The notes under the pieces are model-generated. The model searched no databases. It saw nothing but the letters and a program-made list of their open reading frames with translations, and was not told where the DNA came from. Below, in pieces: positions 1 to 5,378 of a stretch of 5,378 nt of DNA. A program made the translations under genes and the position numbers. How positions within the stretch are numbered: the stretch's first letter is position 1; every line of letters begins with the position of its first letter. Origin of the DNA: Chloroflexota bacterium (lineage in GTDB: Bacteria > Chloroflexota > Anaerolineae > Anaerolineales > UBA11858); assembly GCA_003513015.1 (NCBI GenBank), contig DOTA01000287.1, positions 1 to 5,378 on the forward strand. Reading direction: 5' to 3'.

Positions 1-549
1 CGCTACCAGACGGTTTATGCCCAAGAGCCGGGGTCGGCGGCGGCACCCACCGCGGGGTTGCACTTCACCCCAGGGCTGATCGAGCAACTCAAAGCCTGGG
101 GGGTAAATTTTGCTTCCGTGGTGTTGCACGTCGGTTTGGACACGTTTGCCCCCGTCAACGAAGAAAATCCCCTGGAGCATGAAATCCACACCGAATGGTG
201 CCAACTGACCCCCAAAGTGGCTGACCTGATCCGGGAGACCAAGCAAACAGGGGGCCGGGTGATTGCCGTGGGCACCACCAGCGTGCGCACGCTCGAATCT
301 GCGGGCCGCGCGGCCCAACCCGGGGAGATCGCTGTGCCTTTTGAAGGCCCCACTGATTTATTCATTTTGCCCGGTTACAAATTTGGGGTAGTGGATGCCA
401 TGATCACCAACTTCCATTTGCCGCGTTCCACCCTGGTTATGCTGGTGAGCGCTTTTGCTGGGCGCGAAAAAATTTTGGCGGCCTATGAGGCCGCCAAAGG
501 GGATGGGTATCGCTTTTATTCTTTTGGAGATGCGATGCTGATTTTATAG
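1..549 (+). CDS. queA: S-adenosylmethionine:tRNA ribosyltransferase-isomerase QueA, C-terminal part (5' end outside window)
   Basis: QueA transfers and isomerises the ribosyl part of S-adenosylmethionine onto 7-aminomethyl-7-deazaguanine in tRNA, giving epoxyqueuosine, the penultimate step of queuosine synthesis; it is cytosolic. The frame is open from base 1 and gives 182 residues ending in TAG. Family landmarks visible in order are RYQTVYA at the left edge, APTAGLHFT (residues 15-23), [45 protein letters not shown] and the closing [11 protein letters not shown]. QueA is usually about 340-355 residues, so roughly the N-terminal 160-170 residues lie outside the window. An ATG-started reading of the same frame could begin at 58, but the conserved residues before it show that is not the true start. 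The 3' end is intact. It converges with the minus-strand gene at 557. I see no frameshift. Confidence 0.97.
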   Translation, partial: RYQTVYAQEPGSAAAPTAGLHFTPGLIEQLKAWGVNFASVVLHVGLDTFAPVNEENPLEHEIHTEWCQLTPKVADLIRETKQTGGRVIAVGTTSVRTLESAGRAAQPGEIAVPFEGPTDLFILPGYKFGVVDAMITNFHLPRSTLVMLVSAFAGREKILAAYEAAKGDGYRFYSFGDAMLIL

Positions 550-559
550 CCTTGGGCTA
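547..559. terminator. Small hairpin at the convergent queA / hypothetical gene junction, possible weak bidirectional terminator
   Basis: TAGCC TTG GGCTA forms a perfect 5-bp stem with a 3-nt loop. The left arm contains the queA stop codon and the right arm contains, on the other strand, the stop codon of the facing gene. On the plus strand it is followed by a T/C-rich stretch (attctcttctt), weaker than a real U-tract; on the minus strand no T-run follows. The stem is short, so termination is only a suggestion from position and symmetry. Confidence 0.3.
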
Positions 560-1108
560 ATTCTCTTCTTGAACCGTGAAAATCGCCCGATGCTGGCGGA
601 TGTAAACCGTGGGGGATTGCATTCCTTTGATGGAGGGCATCACCTGGCAGGTCATTTTCGCTTCGTATAGGGGTATGTATTCAGCTTTAGCAGACGATAA
701 GTAGTTATCCATATCGGTGAATGTGGCCATGCGGCTGAAGCCTTCAAAGCGAAAATAGCCAACCATAGCGGTTGTAGGAACCATTTTGCGGTTTGGTTCG
801 GAGGGGTCGTAATCGAGGGTTTCGGTTATGGGCGGCATCAGATGGTAGGCATTGATGTTCTTAATTTGCAGGTATAAAACTGGCGCTTTGATAGGCGCAA
901 TGGTTTGCCCGCTGTTAATGATTAATTGTTGGGCATCATAGATTTTGAGATAGGTGGGCACCATATCTGTCAACAGCCAGGTACTGACTCGTATAGCTTG
1001 TTTTGAGAAAACCTGCCCCCAGATCATGCTATGGCTGGTGTAAAGCATGATGGGGGTTAGTTTTTCATCATCACCGATTTTGTGTTGGGGAGCTGGGGGA
1101 ATAGTCAT
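557..1108 (-). CDS. Hypothetical protein with two tandem related domains (possibly DUF6812-like)
   Basis: This 183-residue protein has no signal peptide, no membrane segment and no motif whose function I recognise. I chose the ATG at 1108 over the 16-codon longer upstream reading because GCGAGG lies a few bases before it. The protein looks like an internal duplication. Residues about 28-93 run MIWGQV..., IRVSTWLL, PTYLKIYDA, APVLYLQI. The second half repeats the pattern with MVGYFRF, SRMATF, AEYIPLYEA and SPTVYIRQ. Alternating hydrophobic residues suggest small beta-rich domains. From memory the pattern resembles DUF6812-type proteins common in Chloroflexota, but I cannot confirm this. It lies 74 bp downstream of the tail-anchored gene on the same strand, so it could be the last gene of that operon or be transcribed separately. 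It ends 7 bp from the queA stop. Confidence 0.8.
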   Translation of the reverse strand: MTIPPAPQHKIGDDEKLTPIMLYTSHSMIWGQVFSKQAIRVSTWLLTDMVPTYLKIYDAQQLIINSGQTIAPIKAPVLYLQIKNINAYHLMPPITETLDYDPSEPNRKMVPTTAMVGYFRFEGFSRMATFTDMDNYLSSAKAEYIPLYEAKMTCQVMPSIKGMQSPTVYIRQHRAIFTVQEEN

Positions 1109-1145
1109 AATGCCTCGCTTTCGGATCAATCTGTGTCTTGTTAGA

Positions 1146-1175
1146 AAAATAGCCAATCAATTGGAATTTACCCAA
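1146..1175 (-). promoter_or_regulatory. Possible weak promoter for the two-repeat hypothetical gene
   Basis: On the minus strand a TTGGGT (1175-1170) is followed after 18 bp by TATTTT (1151-1146), about 40 bp before the ATG at 1108. Both boxes are imperfect matches to a sigma-70-type promoter. The spacer contains the 12-bp inverted repeat CCAATTGATTGG (1164-1153), which could be an operator or chance. The 74-bp gap, unlike the overlapping junctions upstream, makes an independent promoter reasonable. Confidence 0.25.
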
Positions 1176-1182
1176 AATTTCC

Positions 1183-1758
1183 TCAGAAAAATATTACCCA
1201 GGCAGAAATTAAAAAGCCGATTAGCAGCAGCGTAACCACGATCATTGCTAGGAGACGGTTGTTCGAGTCGATCGTTTCGATTGTAGGTTCAGGCGCGGCT
1301 GTTTGTGGATAACTTGGGTGGTGGAAAGCCTCATCATCGTGGGGCTTGAAGAAATTATCACGTTCTGCTTCTCGCCAAGATTCATCATAAATATTCGGGC
1401 GGCCGTTTTCAGCTTGTTGGGTGGCCTCTTGGTAAATTTGTTGTAAATCCGGGGGCAGTTCTGCCACGTTGCGGAAGCTTTTGCCGTTGATGGTAATGCC
1501 GTAATCTGTTTCGCTCACTATGGCAAACTGTTTTAGAGCCAAATCGGGGGTTGTGGAACTCATTTGTGAAAGCTCTTTGGCGATGCTGAAAGATTCTTTT
1601 AGGCCGGAAAACCCCTTACCCTGGAATACATCCGGAATACCATCCCGGTTCTCATCCGAATATAAGCGATTGATTTTTTCGTACAATTTGCGCTCATCGG
1701 CGGGCATTTCGGCCACACTATTATATTTTTTGCCGTTGAAATAGATCGTTTCAGCCAT
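1183..1758 (-). CDS. Tail-anchored membrane protein with duplicated NGKxY..VAEMP motif and EF-hand-like loop
   Basis: This 191-residue protein has an unknown function. The start is the ATG at 1758, because AGGAAGG sits just upstream and this ATG overlaps the preceding gene's stop as TGATG. Two copies of a 25-residue unit lie at residues 5-29 (IYFNGKKYNSVAEMP...) and 88-112 (ITINGKSFRNVAELP...), with 10 of 25 positions identical by eye. Between them, residues 35-43 read DENRDGIPD, the spacing of a calcium-binding EF-hand, dockerin or thrombospondin-type-3 loop. Residues 113-168 are polar, acidic and probably flexible, with several His residues. Residues 169-191 form one hydrophobic segment that ends exactly at the C-terminus. 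There is no signal peptide, and Arg168 precedes the anchor, so the N-terminal domain probably faces the cytosol. Coupling to the zinc-ribbon genes suggests it acts with them at the membrane. Confidence 0.85.
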   Translation of the reverse strand: MAETIYFNGKKYNSVAEMPADERKLYEKINRLYSDENRDGIPDVFQGKGFSGLKESFSIAKELSQMSSTTPDLALKQFAIVSETDYGITINGKSFRNVAELPPDLQQIYQEATQQAENGRPNIYDESWREAERDNFFKPHDDEAFHHPSYPQTAAPEPTIETIDSNNRLLAMIVVTLLLIGFLISAWVIFF

Positions 1759-2864
1759 CAGCTTCCTTCCTGTTTGCGGTTGAAGTTCCAGGCCCAAAAG
1801 GCCGGGATGGGGGCCACAATGCCCGCTAAAAGCGCGCCGCCAAAGAACAGCAGGCTGATGATCCCCAGTGCAGCCCATTGCGTGGCTGCCGCAGCAGAGA
1901 GCAGGCCGATTACAAAACAGAACAAGGCCAGAGCCAAAAAACCCAGGCTCCAGTTGCGCGCCTGCGGCTGTGAAGCGTGTCGCACCCCAAAGATTTTGCC
2001 AGTTTGCCCATTAATAAGTATAGGATAAACCTTCCCTTGCTCATCACGATAGGCAGTGGTGTAAATGGGCAACAGAAGTTGGGTCCAATTCAGGTTCTGA
2101 TATTGGGCCTGGATGCTAAACTCATCAATGTGCTGAGCCTGGGCCGCGCGCTGGCAATCTTGCGCGGCAAGGCGTTCAAAGCCGCTCTGGGCCTGGGGCC
2201 AGGCGGCCTCGGGCAGCAAGCTGGGCACTCGCACGGAAGCATTCTCCAGCGGGGCCGGAGAATACCCCAAAGCCGCCTCTAAATTGAATTTACCGAGACC
2301 CCTCGCAAGCCGGGTATGTTCCTCTAACGCGGGGATGTTCAAATTCTGATAGCTGCGTTCAGCCGATCCGGCACGCGGTTCCCAGCGGATGCGCGTCTCC
2401 GTCAGCTTGCGGGTGCTCCACTTGCCATTCCGGAAAGCTTCTTGCGAGCTGGCAACCTGATAATCATAGCCCATCTGGGCCTGCCAGGTGCCGCTTAGGC
2501 CGCCATCGACCAACCACATGGGGATGAAAGTGCGCGTCAGGCGTTGAGCCAGCATCCCGGGCTGTAATTCTTTGGGGCGCAGCCAAACACCTTTGAGCCA
2601 GGTTTCAAAACCGGCCTGCACTTGTGCAGGGTTGGTGCTGAAATTAATCAGCAATTCAGGCGCTTCGGGGCGGTTAATGCTGGGCTGTGGCTCCAAACGG
2701 GCTTCGAAACAAGCCGGGCAAAGGGCGCGCTCCATTTCCGCAGGGATCAGGTGTGCCACCCCGCAATGGGGACAGTGCGTGGCTTGCAAGGGGCGGCCCC
2801 ACAACGCTGAGAGATCGGGGTATTCAACGGGCGTTTCAAGGGGGGTGTTGGGGATTTCGCTCAT
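1758..2864 (-). CDS. Zinc-ribbon protein with C-terminal membrane hairpin, shorter paralogue
   Basis: This 368-residue protein has a single zinc ribbon near the N-terminus formed by C31PHC34 and C49PAC52. A central domain of about residues 70-300 carries WLKGVWLRPKEL (89-100), FIPMWLVD (113-120) and LLLPIYTTAYR followed by INGQTGK (284-290). Two hydrophobic segments near 307-327 and 331-358 then form a membrane hairpin with a short basic tail. The same landmarks occur in the preceding gene, so the two are paralogues; this one lacks a second zinc ribbon. The ATG at 2864 overlaps the upstream stop as ATGA, with AGGTGA as ribosome-binding site; its own stop overlaps the next start. The layout resembles YdjG-type TFIIB-zinc-ribbon membrane proteins of Bacillus, sometimes mislabelled as PriA-like helicases. 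No helicase motifs are present. Function unknown. Confidence 0.88.
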   Translation of the reverse strand: MSEIPNTPLETPVEYPDLSALWGRPLQATHCPHCGVAHLIPAEMERALCPACFEARLEPQPSINRPEAPELLINFSTNPAQVQAGFETWLKGVWLRPKELQPGMLAQRLTRTFIPMWLVDGGLSGTWQAQMGYDYQVASSQEAFRNGKWSTRKLTETRIRWEPRAGSAERSYQNLNIPALEEHTRLARGLGKFNLEAALGYSPAPLENASVRVPSLLPEAAWPQAQSGFERLAAQDCQRAAQAQHIDEFSIQAQYQNLNWTQLLLPIYTTAYRDEQGKVYPILINGQTGKIFGVRHASQPQARNWSLGFLALALFCFVIGLLSAAAATQWAALGIISLLFFGGALLAGIVAPIPAFWAWNFNRKQEGS

Positions 2865-4144
2865 GCTTCACCTGCCGCGGTGGCTTGACGGAAAATGTAG
2901 ATGGAAGCAGCGATCCCGACCACAAACAGGATGGCACCTAACCCCAGCGGGAAAATCCCGATCCCGCCGAAGACCAAAAGCACCAGCCCCAAGAGGGCCA
3001 GCAGAACCCCGGGAGAGAGCAGCCCTGCGATGGCTAGCCAAACTTTCCACCATTCGATAGGTTTCTGCCCGGCGACAATGCCCGTTTGCCCGTTAGCCAA
3101 TACCTGGTAGGTTTTCTCTTCGAAGCGGTAGGCGGCCGCATAAACGGGTAGCAAAATATAGCGCCAGGTTTCATCTGCAAAATCGGCCACCATTGAGAAG
3201 TTGCGCACGTGTACCGAGCGAATTTGAGCGCGACAGGCCTGACGGGTGTCTTCGCTCATCTGGTTTTTGACCGTTTCCCAGGAAGTTTGCAGCGAAATAT
3301 CATAGTTGAGGGCCTGCCAGCCTGCCAAAAAGCCCGGCTCATAGCCCACCAGGGCGCTCAGATCGAAAGGATATAGCCGCTTGAGCAAAATCTGGCTGAT
3401 TTTGCTGGTGCCAATGCCCAACCAATCATCTGGGGTTCGGGTTACCGCGCCCGATTCCCAACGCCAATCGATGCGGGTGCGGGTTTTCCAGCTTTTACTG
3501 CTGGCATCATAATATCTTTCGGTGCGCTCGTAACCCACTTCGGCGCGCCACTCGGCGTGGATCGTAGCGTCGAAGGTCCAAAAGGGCAGATAAACTCCGC
3601 GGAATTGGGCTGAAGCAGCCGCCCGGCTCAAATCGGCGGGGTGCATCCAGCCTTTGCCGAGCCATTCCTTGACGCGCGGCTGGATGTCATTGGCTTGCAG
3701 CTTGAAGGGGATCAAAAAGCGTGGCCGCAAGGTTTCTTGTGTGGCCACGCGGGCGATGACGCGGTTAGAAGCGCAAAATGGGCAGGTGCTTGAGAGATCG
3801 GCAGCATCCACCGATAAATCTGCGCCACAAGATTCGCAGTGCAGTTCTTTGCGTTCTTCGCCCCAGCCTCGGGCTGCCAGCGAGAGATTTTCGAGGGTGA
3901 ATTCATCTTCAGCGGCGGTGCGACCCACGGCCTGGGCGGTGACTGCTTGCGAATATCCACAGTGCTGGCAAACCACACCGGCCACGGAGGGGTCGAAGGT
4001 GGTAGACGCGCCACACTGCGGGCATTTGAATTCCTGCGCTTCGGGTGTGGTATCAACTTGGGGTGCGGGTGCGAAGACGGTAATGCCTTCGAGTTGCGAC
4101 TCGACAGCGATAAATCCGGCAGGGGGTTGATAGGAGAGATTCAT
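2861..4144 (-). CDS. Membrane protein with two N-terminal zinc ribbons (YdjG-like architecture)
   Basis: This 427-residue protein has two CxxC...CxxC zinc ribbons: C41PQC44 with C59QHC62, and C103ESC106 with C121PFC124. The central domain starts with RPRFLIPFKL (140-149), continues with WLGKGWMHPADL (161-172), FRGVYLPFWTFD (181-192) and an aromatic, basic stretch, and ends with ILLPVYAAAYR and NGQTG (351-355). About residues 367-418 are strongly hydrophobic, probably two membrane helices, with a short tail. Zinc ribbons and central domain are expected in the cytosol. I chose the ATG at 4144; a TTG at 4198 would add 18 residues that look unlike the family and has no ribosome-binding site. The ATG also lacks a Shine-Dalgarno and sits behind a G-free leader. 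Translation may instead be coupled to a short upstream ORF ending over the start codon. It lies 66 bp after prs. The family resembles PspA-associated YdjG, but the role here is unknown. Confidence 0.88.
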   Translation of the reverse strand: MNLSYQPPAGFIAVESQLEGITVFAPAPQVDTTPEAQEFKCPQCGASTTFDPSVAGVVCQHCGYSQAVTAQAVGRTAAEDEFTLENLSLAARGWGEERKELHCESCGADLSVDAADLSSTCPFCASNRVIARVATQETLRPRFLIPFKLQANDIQPRVKEWLGKGWMHPADLSRAAASAQFRGVYLPFWTFDATIHAEWRAEVGYERTERYYDASSKSWKTRTRIDWRWESGAVTRTPDDWLGIGTSKISQILLKRLYPFDLSALVGYEPGFLAGWQALNYDISLQTSWETVKNQMSEDTRQACRAQIRSVHVRNFSMVADFADETWRYILLPVYAAAYRFEEKTYQVLANGQTGIVAGQKPIEWWKVWLAIAGLLSPGVLLALLGLVLLVFGGIGIFPLGLGAILFVVGIAASIYIFRQATAAGEA

Positions 4145-4203
4145 AGTGTGATGTAAGTTGTGTGAAGTGAGTGGAACAAGGTCCACGAGCCACCGCAACC
4201 CAT
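4141..4203 (-). CDS. Possible 20-codon ORF coupling prs to the zinc-ribbon gene
   Basis: On the minus strand an ATG at 4203 lies 7 nt after the prs TAA and opens a 20-codon frame beginning MGCGGSW. Its TGA (4143-4141) overlaps the ATG of the two-zinc-ribbon gene as ATGA. It has no Shine-Dalgarno, so it would depend on ribosomes re-initiating after prs. It would explain how a downstream gene without its own ribosome-binding site is translated. The peptide resembles nothing I know. An ORF of this size could arise by chance, so it is a candidate only. Confidence 0.3.
   Translation of the reverse strand: MGCGGSWTLFHSLHTTYITL
4171..4186 (-). other. Hairpin in the prs / zinc-ribbon gene interval
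   Basis: GTGGA CCTTGT TCCAC on the minus strand gives a 5-bp stem with a 6-nt loop, 27 nt before the ATG of the two-zinc-ribbon gene. No T-run follows, so it is not a rho-independent terminator. It may be an RNA processing or stability element between prs and the next gene, or chance. Confidence 0.3.
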
Positions 4204-4210
4204 AAATTGT

Positions 4211-5164
4211 TTAGGACATAACTAGCAGTGGAGAAATGGTTTCGCATTCGTGGATGCGATCGAGGGTATCGGCCAGCAGCGGGGCAATTGAAAGCACTTC
4301 CACTTTGGGGATGCGCTTCTCTGGCGGTACCGGGATGGTGTTTGTGACCACAAGTTTCTCGATGCGCTCATCGTTTTGCAGGATTTCCAGGGCTTTGGGC
4401 AGCAGCACAGGGTGCGTGATTGAAAAAACGACTTTGCCCTCGGCCCCGTGCTCGTAGAGGGCATCAATTTGTTTGAGTACGCTACCACCGGCTATCAAAT
4501 CATCAATGATAATGGGGCGGCGGCCTTCGATATCACCGACGATATGGGTGGTGCTTGTTTCCGTAAAGCTATTGCGCCGTTTGTGCATCACCACCAAGGG
4601 CAGATTCAATACTTCGGAATATTTGCTGGCCACACTGGTGCGGCCTACATCTGGGCTGACAATCGCGGCGTTGCGGTATTCATCTTTCTGGAAATATTGC
4701 GAGAGCAGCGGGATCGCTGAAAGCGGATCAACTGGGATGTTGAAAAATCCCTGAATGGCCGGGGCGTGAATATCCACATAAATGACCCGATCGGCGCCGC
4801 CATTTTCCAGGGCGCTGGCAATCACCCGGGCACTGATAGCCTCACGGCCTTTAGCCATGCGTTCTTGCCGGGCGTAGGGGAAATATGGGATCACCACGCT
4901 CACGCTGTGAGCGCTGGCTCGCCGGAAGGCATCCAGGTAGAACAGCACTTCCATGAAATTATCATTCACCGGCACCGAACAGGGCTGGATAAAGAAAACA
5001 TCTTGACCCCGCACAACTTCTTCTATTTTTACATGAATTTCGCTATCAGGGAGATGGGTGGTTTCTGCCTCGCCCAACGGAACTCCCAAGATATTGGCGA
5101 TCTCGATGGCTAATTCGGGGTGGGCCGATCCGGTGAAAATGCGTAGCTGCTTTTGAATGGTCAT
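4211..5164 (-). CDS. prs: Ribose-phosphate pyrophosphokinase (PRPP synthetase)
   Basis: Prs makes PRPP from ribose 5-phosphate and ATP in the cytosol, feeding purine, pyrimidine, histidine, tryptophan and NAD synthesis. The 317 residues match the family's usual length of about 315. Visible landmarks are LPDSE (38-42, nucleotide-contacting D and E), [11 protein letters not shown] (51-61), [26 protein letters not shown] (93-103), [11 protein letters not shown] (131-141, catalytic-region His133), VSPDVGR (169-175), KRR (195-197) and the PRPP-binding D221-D222. The start is the ATG at 5164, behind a strong GGGAGGAG ribosome-binding site; longer readings add unrelated residues. Two features are unusual. 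The ribose-phosphate loop, normally DDxxDTGGT, reads DDLIAGGSV and is one residue short. The flexible loop after KRR differs from the E. coli PRANVSQVM. It has its own promoter and probably leads the operon. Confidence 0.94.
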   Translation of the reverse strand: MTIQKQLRIFTGSAHPELAIEIANILGVPLGEAETTHLPDSEIHVKIEEVVRGQDVFFIQPCSVPVNDNFMEVLFYLDAFRRASAHSVSVVIPYFPYARQERMAKGREAISARVIASALENGGADRVIYVDIHAPAIQGFFNIPVDPLSAIPLLSQYFQKDEYRNAAIVSPDVGRTSVASKYSEVLNLPLVVMHKRRNSFTETSTTHIVGDIEGRRPIIIDDLIAGGSVLKQIDALYEHGAEGKVVFSITHPVLLPKALEILQNDERIEKLVVTNTIPVPPEKRIPKVEVLSIAPLLADTLDRIHECETISPLLVMS

Positions 5165-5182
5165 AACTCCTCCCGGAGGTTG
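5165..5182 (-). promoter_or_regulatory. Ribosome-binding site of prs inside a small inverted repeat
   Basis: The minus strand reads CCTCCGGGAGGAGTT directly before the ATG at 5164. GGGAGGAG is a near-ideal Shine-Dalgarno and decides the start. The preceding CCTC can pair with its GAGG around a 3-nt CGG loop, so the site could be partly masked in a weak 4-bp hairpin. Confidence 0.75.
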
Positions 5183-5203
5183 GTTGCCAATTTCTCCAGA
5201 GAT

Positions 5204-5231
5204 AGTATAGCATTCTGACGGATTGCCGCAA
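5204..5231 (-). promoter_or_regulatory. Probable prs promoter with extended -10
   Basis: On the minus strand TATACT (5209-5204) differs from TATAAT at one position and is preceded by TGC (5212-5210), an extended -10. TTGCGG (5231-5226) lies 16 bp further upstream and matches half of the -35 consensus. Transcription would begin near 5197, giving a leader of about 33 nt before the prs ATG. The extended -10 compensates for the weak -35. Confidence 0.55.
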
Positions 5232-5256
5232 AGATGCATTTGGCAAGTAATCAAAA

Positions 5257-5286
5257 TGAACAGGGGCAGTTTAAGTCTATTATAAT
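5257..5286 (+). promoter_or_regulatory. Promoter for the right-edge gene
   Basis: A perfect TATAAT lies at 5281-5286, with TGAACA at 5257-5262 (4 of 6 matches to the -35 consensus) 18 bp upstream. Transcription would start near 5293, about 38 nt before the ATG at 5331. It is divergent from the prs promoter, with start sites about 95 bp apart, so a shared regulator could act on both. Confidence 0.55.
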
Positions 5287-5330
5287 CGGTGAAAATAGGT
5301 GAACCATCTTTTTATAACGGGAGTGTGACG

Positions 5331-5378
5331 ATGAACGTGCAAATAGCTTATTTGTCGAATGATCAATTGGGTGAAGGG
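5331..5378 (+). CDS. Start of an unidentified gene, cut by the right edge
   Basis: Sixteen codons are open from an ATG at 5331 to the window end, reading MNVQIAYLSNDQLGEG. A GGGAG ribosome-binding site lies at 5319-5323, 7 nt before the start, and a consensus-like promoter lies upstream with a suitable leader. The short N-terminus has no signal peptide and does not identify a family. It is transcribed divergently from prs. Confidence comes from the start signals, not the protein sequence. Confidence 0.6.
   Translation, partial: MNVQIAYLSNDQLGEG

Noticed and set aside
15..365. Minus-strand open frame opposite queA
   Set aside because: QueA motifs on the plus strand fully explain the region.
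1759..1878. 40-codon N-terminal extension of the tail-anchored protein
   Set aside because: It overlaps the zinc-ribbon gene in another frame, while the ATG at 1758 has a strong ribosome-binding site and begins the recognisable repeat unit.
2837..2854. G-runs suggesting a G-quadruplex
   Set aside because: Only two long G-tracts occur close together, and they encode Pro/Thr codons of the shorter zinc-ribbon protein.
2572..3060. Long open frame on the plus strand across the junction of the two zinc-ribbon genes
   Set aside because: It is antisense to two well-supported genes, is rich in Arg/Pro/Gly/Ser typical of a shadow frame, and has no ribosome-binding site or recognisable motif.
3654..4130. 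158-codon open frame on the plus strand opposite the two-zinc-ribbon gene
   Set aside because: It is antisense to clear CxxC zinc ribbons; its composition reflects the complementary codons and no start signals are visible.
1758..4144. Reading the zinc-ribbon proteins as PriA-type helicases
   Set aside because: Some databases label such ribbons this way, but there are no Walker or helicase motifs and the C-termini are membrane segments.
4448..5113. Plus-strand open frames opposite prs
   Set aside because: Prs motifs on the minus strand account for the whole stretch; these frames are shadows.

Overview
The window reads as an ordinary bacterial chromosome segment of moderate GC. It carries two housekeeping genes, queA and prs, around a cluster of poorly characterised membrane and zinc-ribbon genes. 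The style of the hypothetical proteins (NGKxY..VAEMP repeats with a DxNxDGIPD loop, a two-repeat beta-rich protein, paired zinc-ribbon/C-terminal-membrane proteins) reminds me of Chloroflexota, perhaps Anaerolineae. That assignment is recollection and inference; no rRNA or other marker gene is present. I see no mobile element, CRISPR array, tRNA or rRNA.

Layout. The left edge holds the C-terminal half of queA (+ strand, 1-549), which cuts the gene at its 5' side. It converges on a minus-strand hypothetical gene (557-1108) with only 7 bp between the stop codons; both stops sit in the arms of a small hairpin. Reading leftward on the minus strand from the right, the order is: prs (5164-4211), a possible 20-codon ORF (4203-4141), a two-zinc-ribbon membrane protein (4144-2861), a shorter one-zinc-ribbon paralogue (2864-1758), a tail-anchored protein with an EF-hand-like loop (1758-1183), a 74-bp gap, then the two-repeat hypothetical protein (1108-557). 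Junctions ATGA, ATGA and TGATG, plus a 7-nt gap after prs, suggest one translationally coupled operon from prs to the tail-anchored gene. The last gene may have its own promoter. At the right edge a plus-strand gene starts at 5331 behind a consensus TATAAT and a Shine-Dalgarno; only 16 codons are visible. It is divergent from prs and shares a 166-bp intergenic region with it.

How the genes may work together. Prs makes PRPP and QueA makes the queuosine precursor in tRNA; neither obviously explains the middle genes. The two zinc-ribbon proteins share a central domain and a C-terminal membrane hairpin, and resemble in architecture the YdjG-type proteins encoded beside pspA in Bacillus. With the tail-anchored protein they form a compact candidate membrane-associated module of unknown function. 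This module is the most promising part of the window for something undescribed. The Prs also has an unusual, one-residue-shorter ribose-phosphate-binding loop that merits checking.
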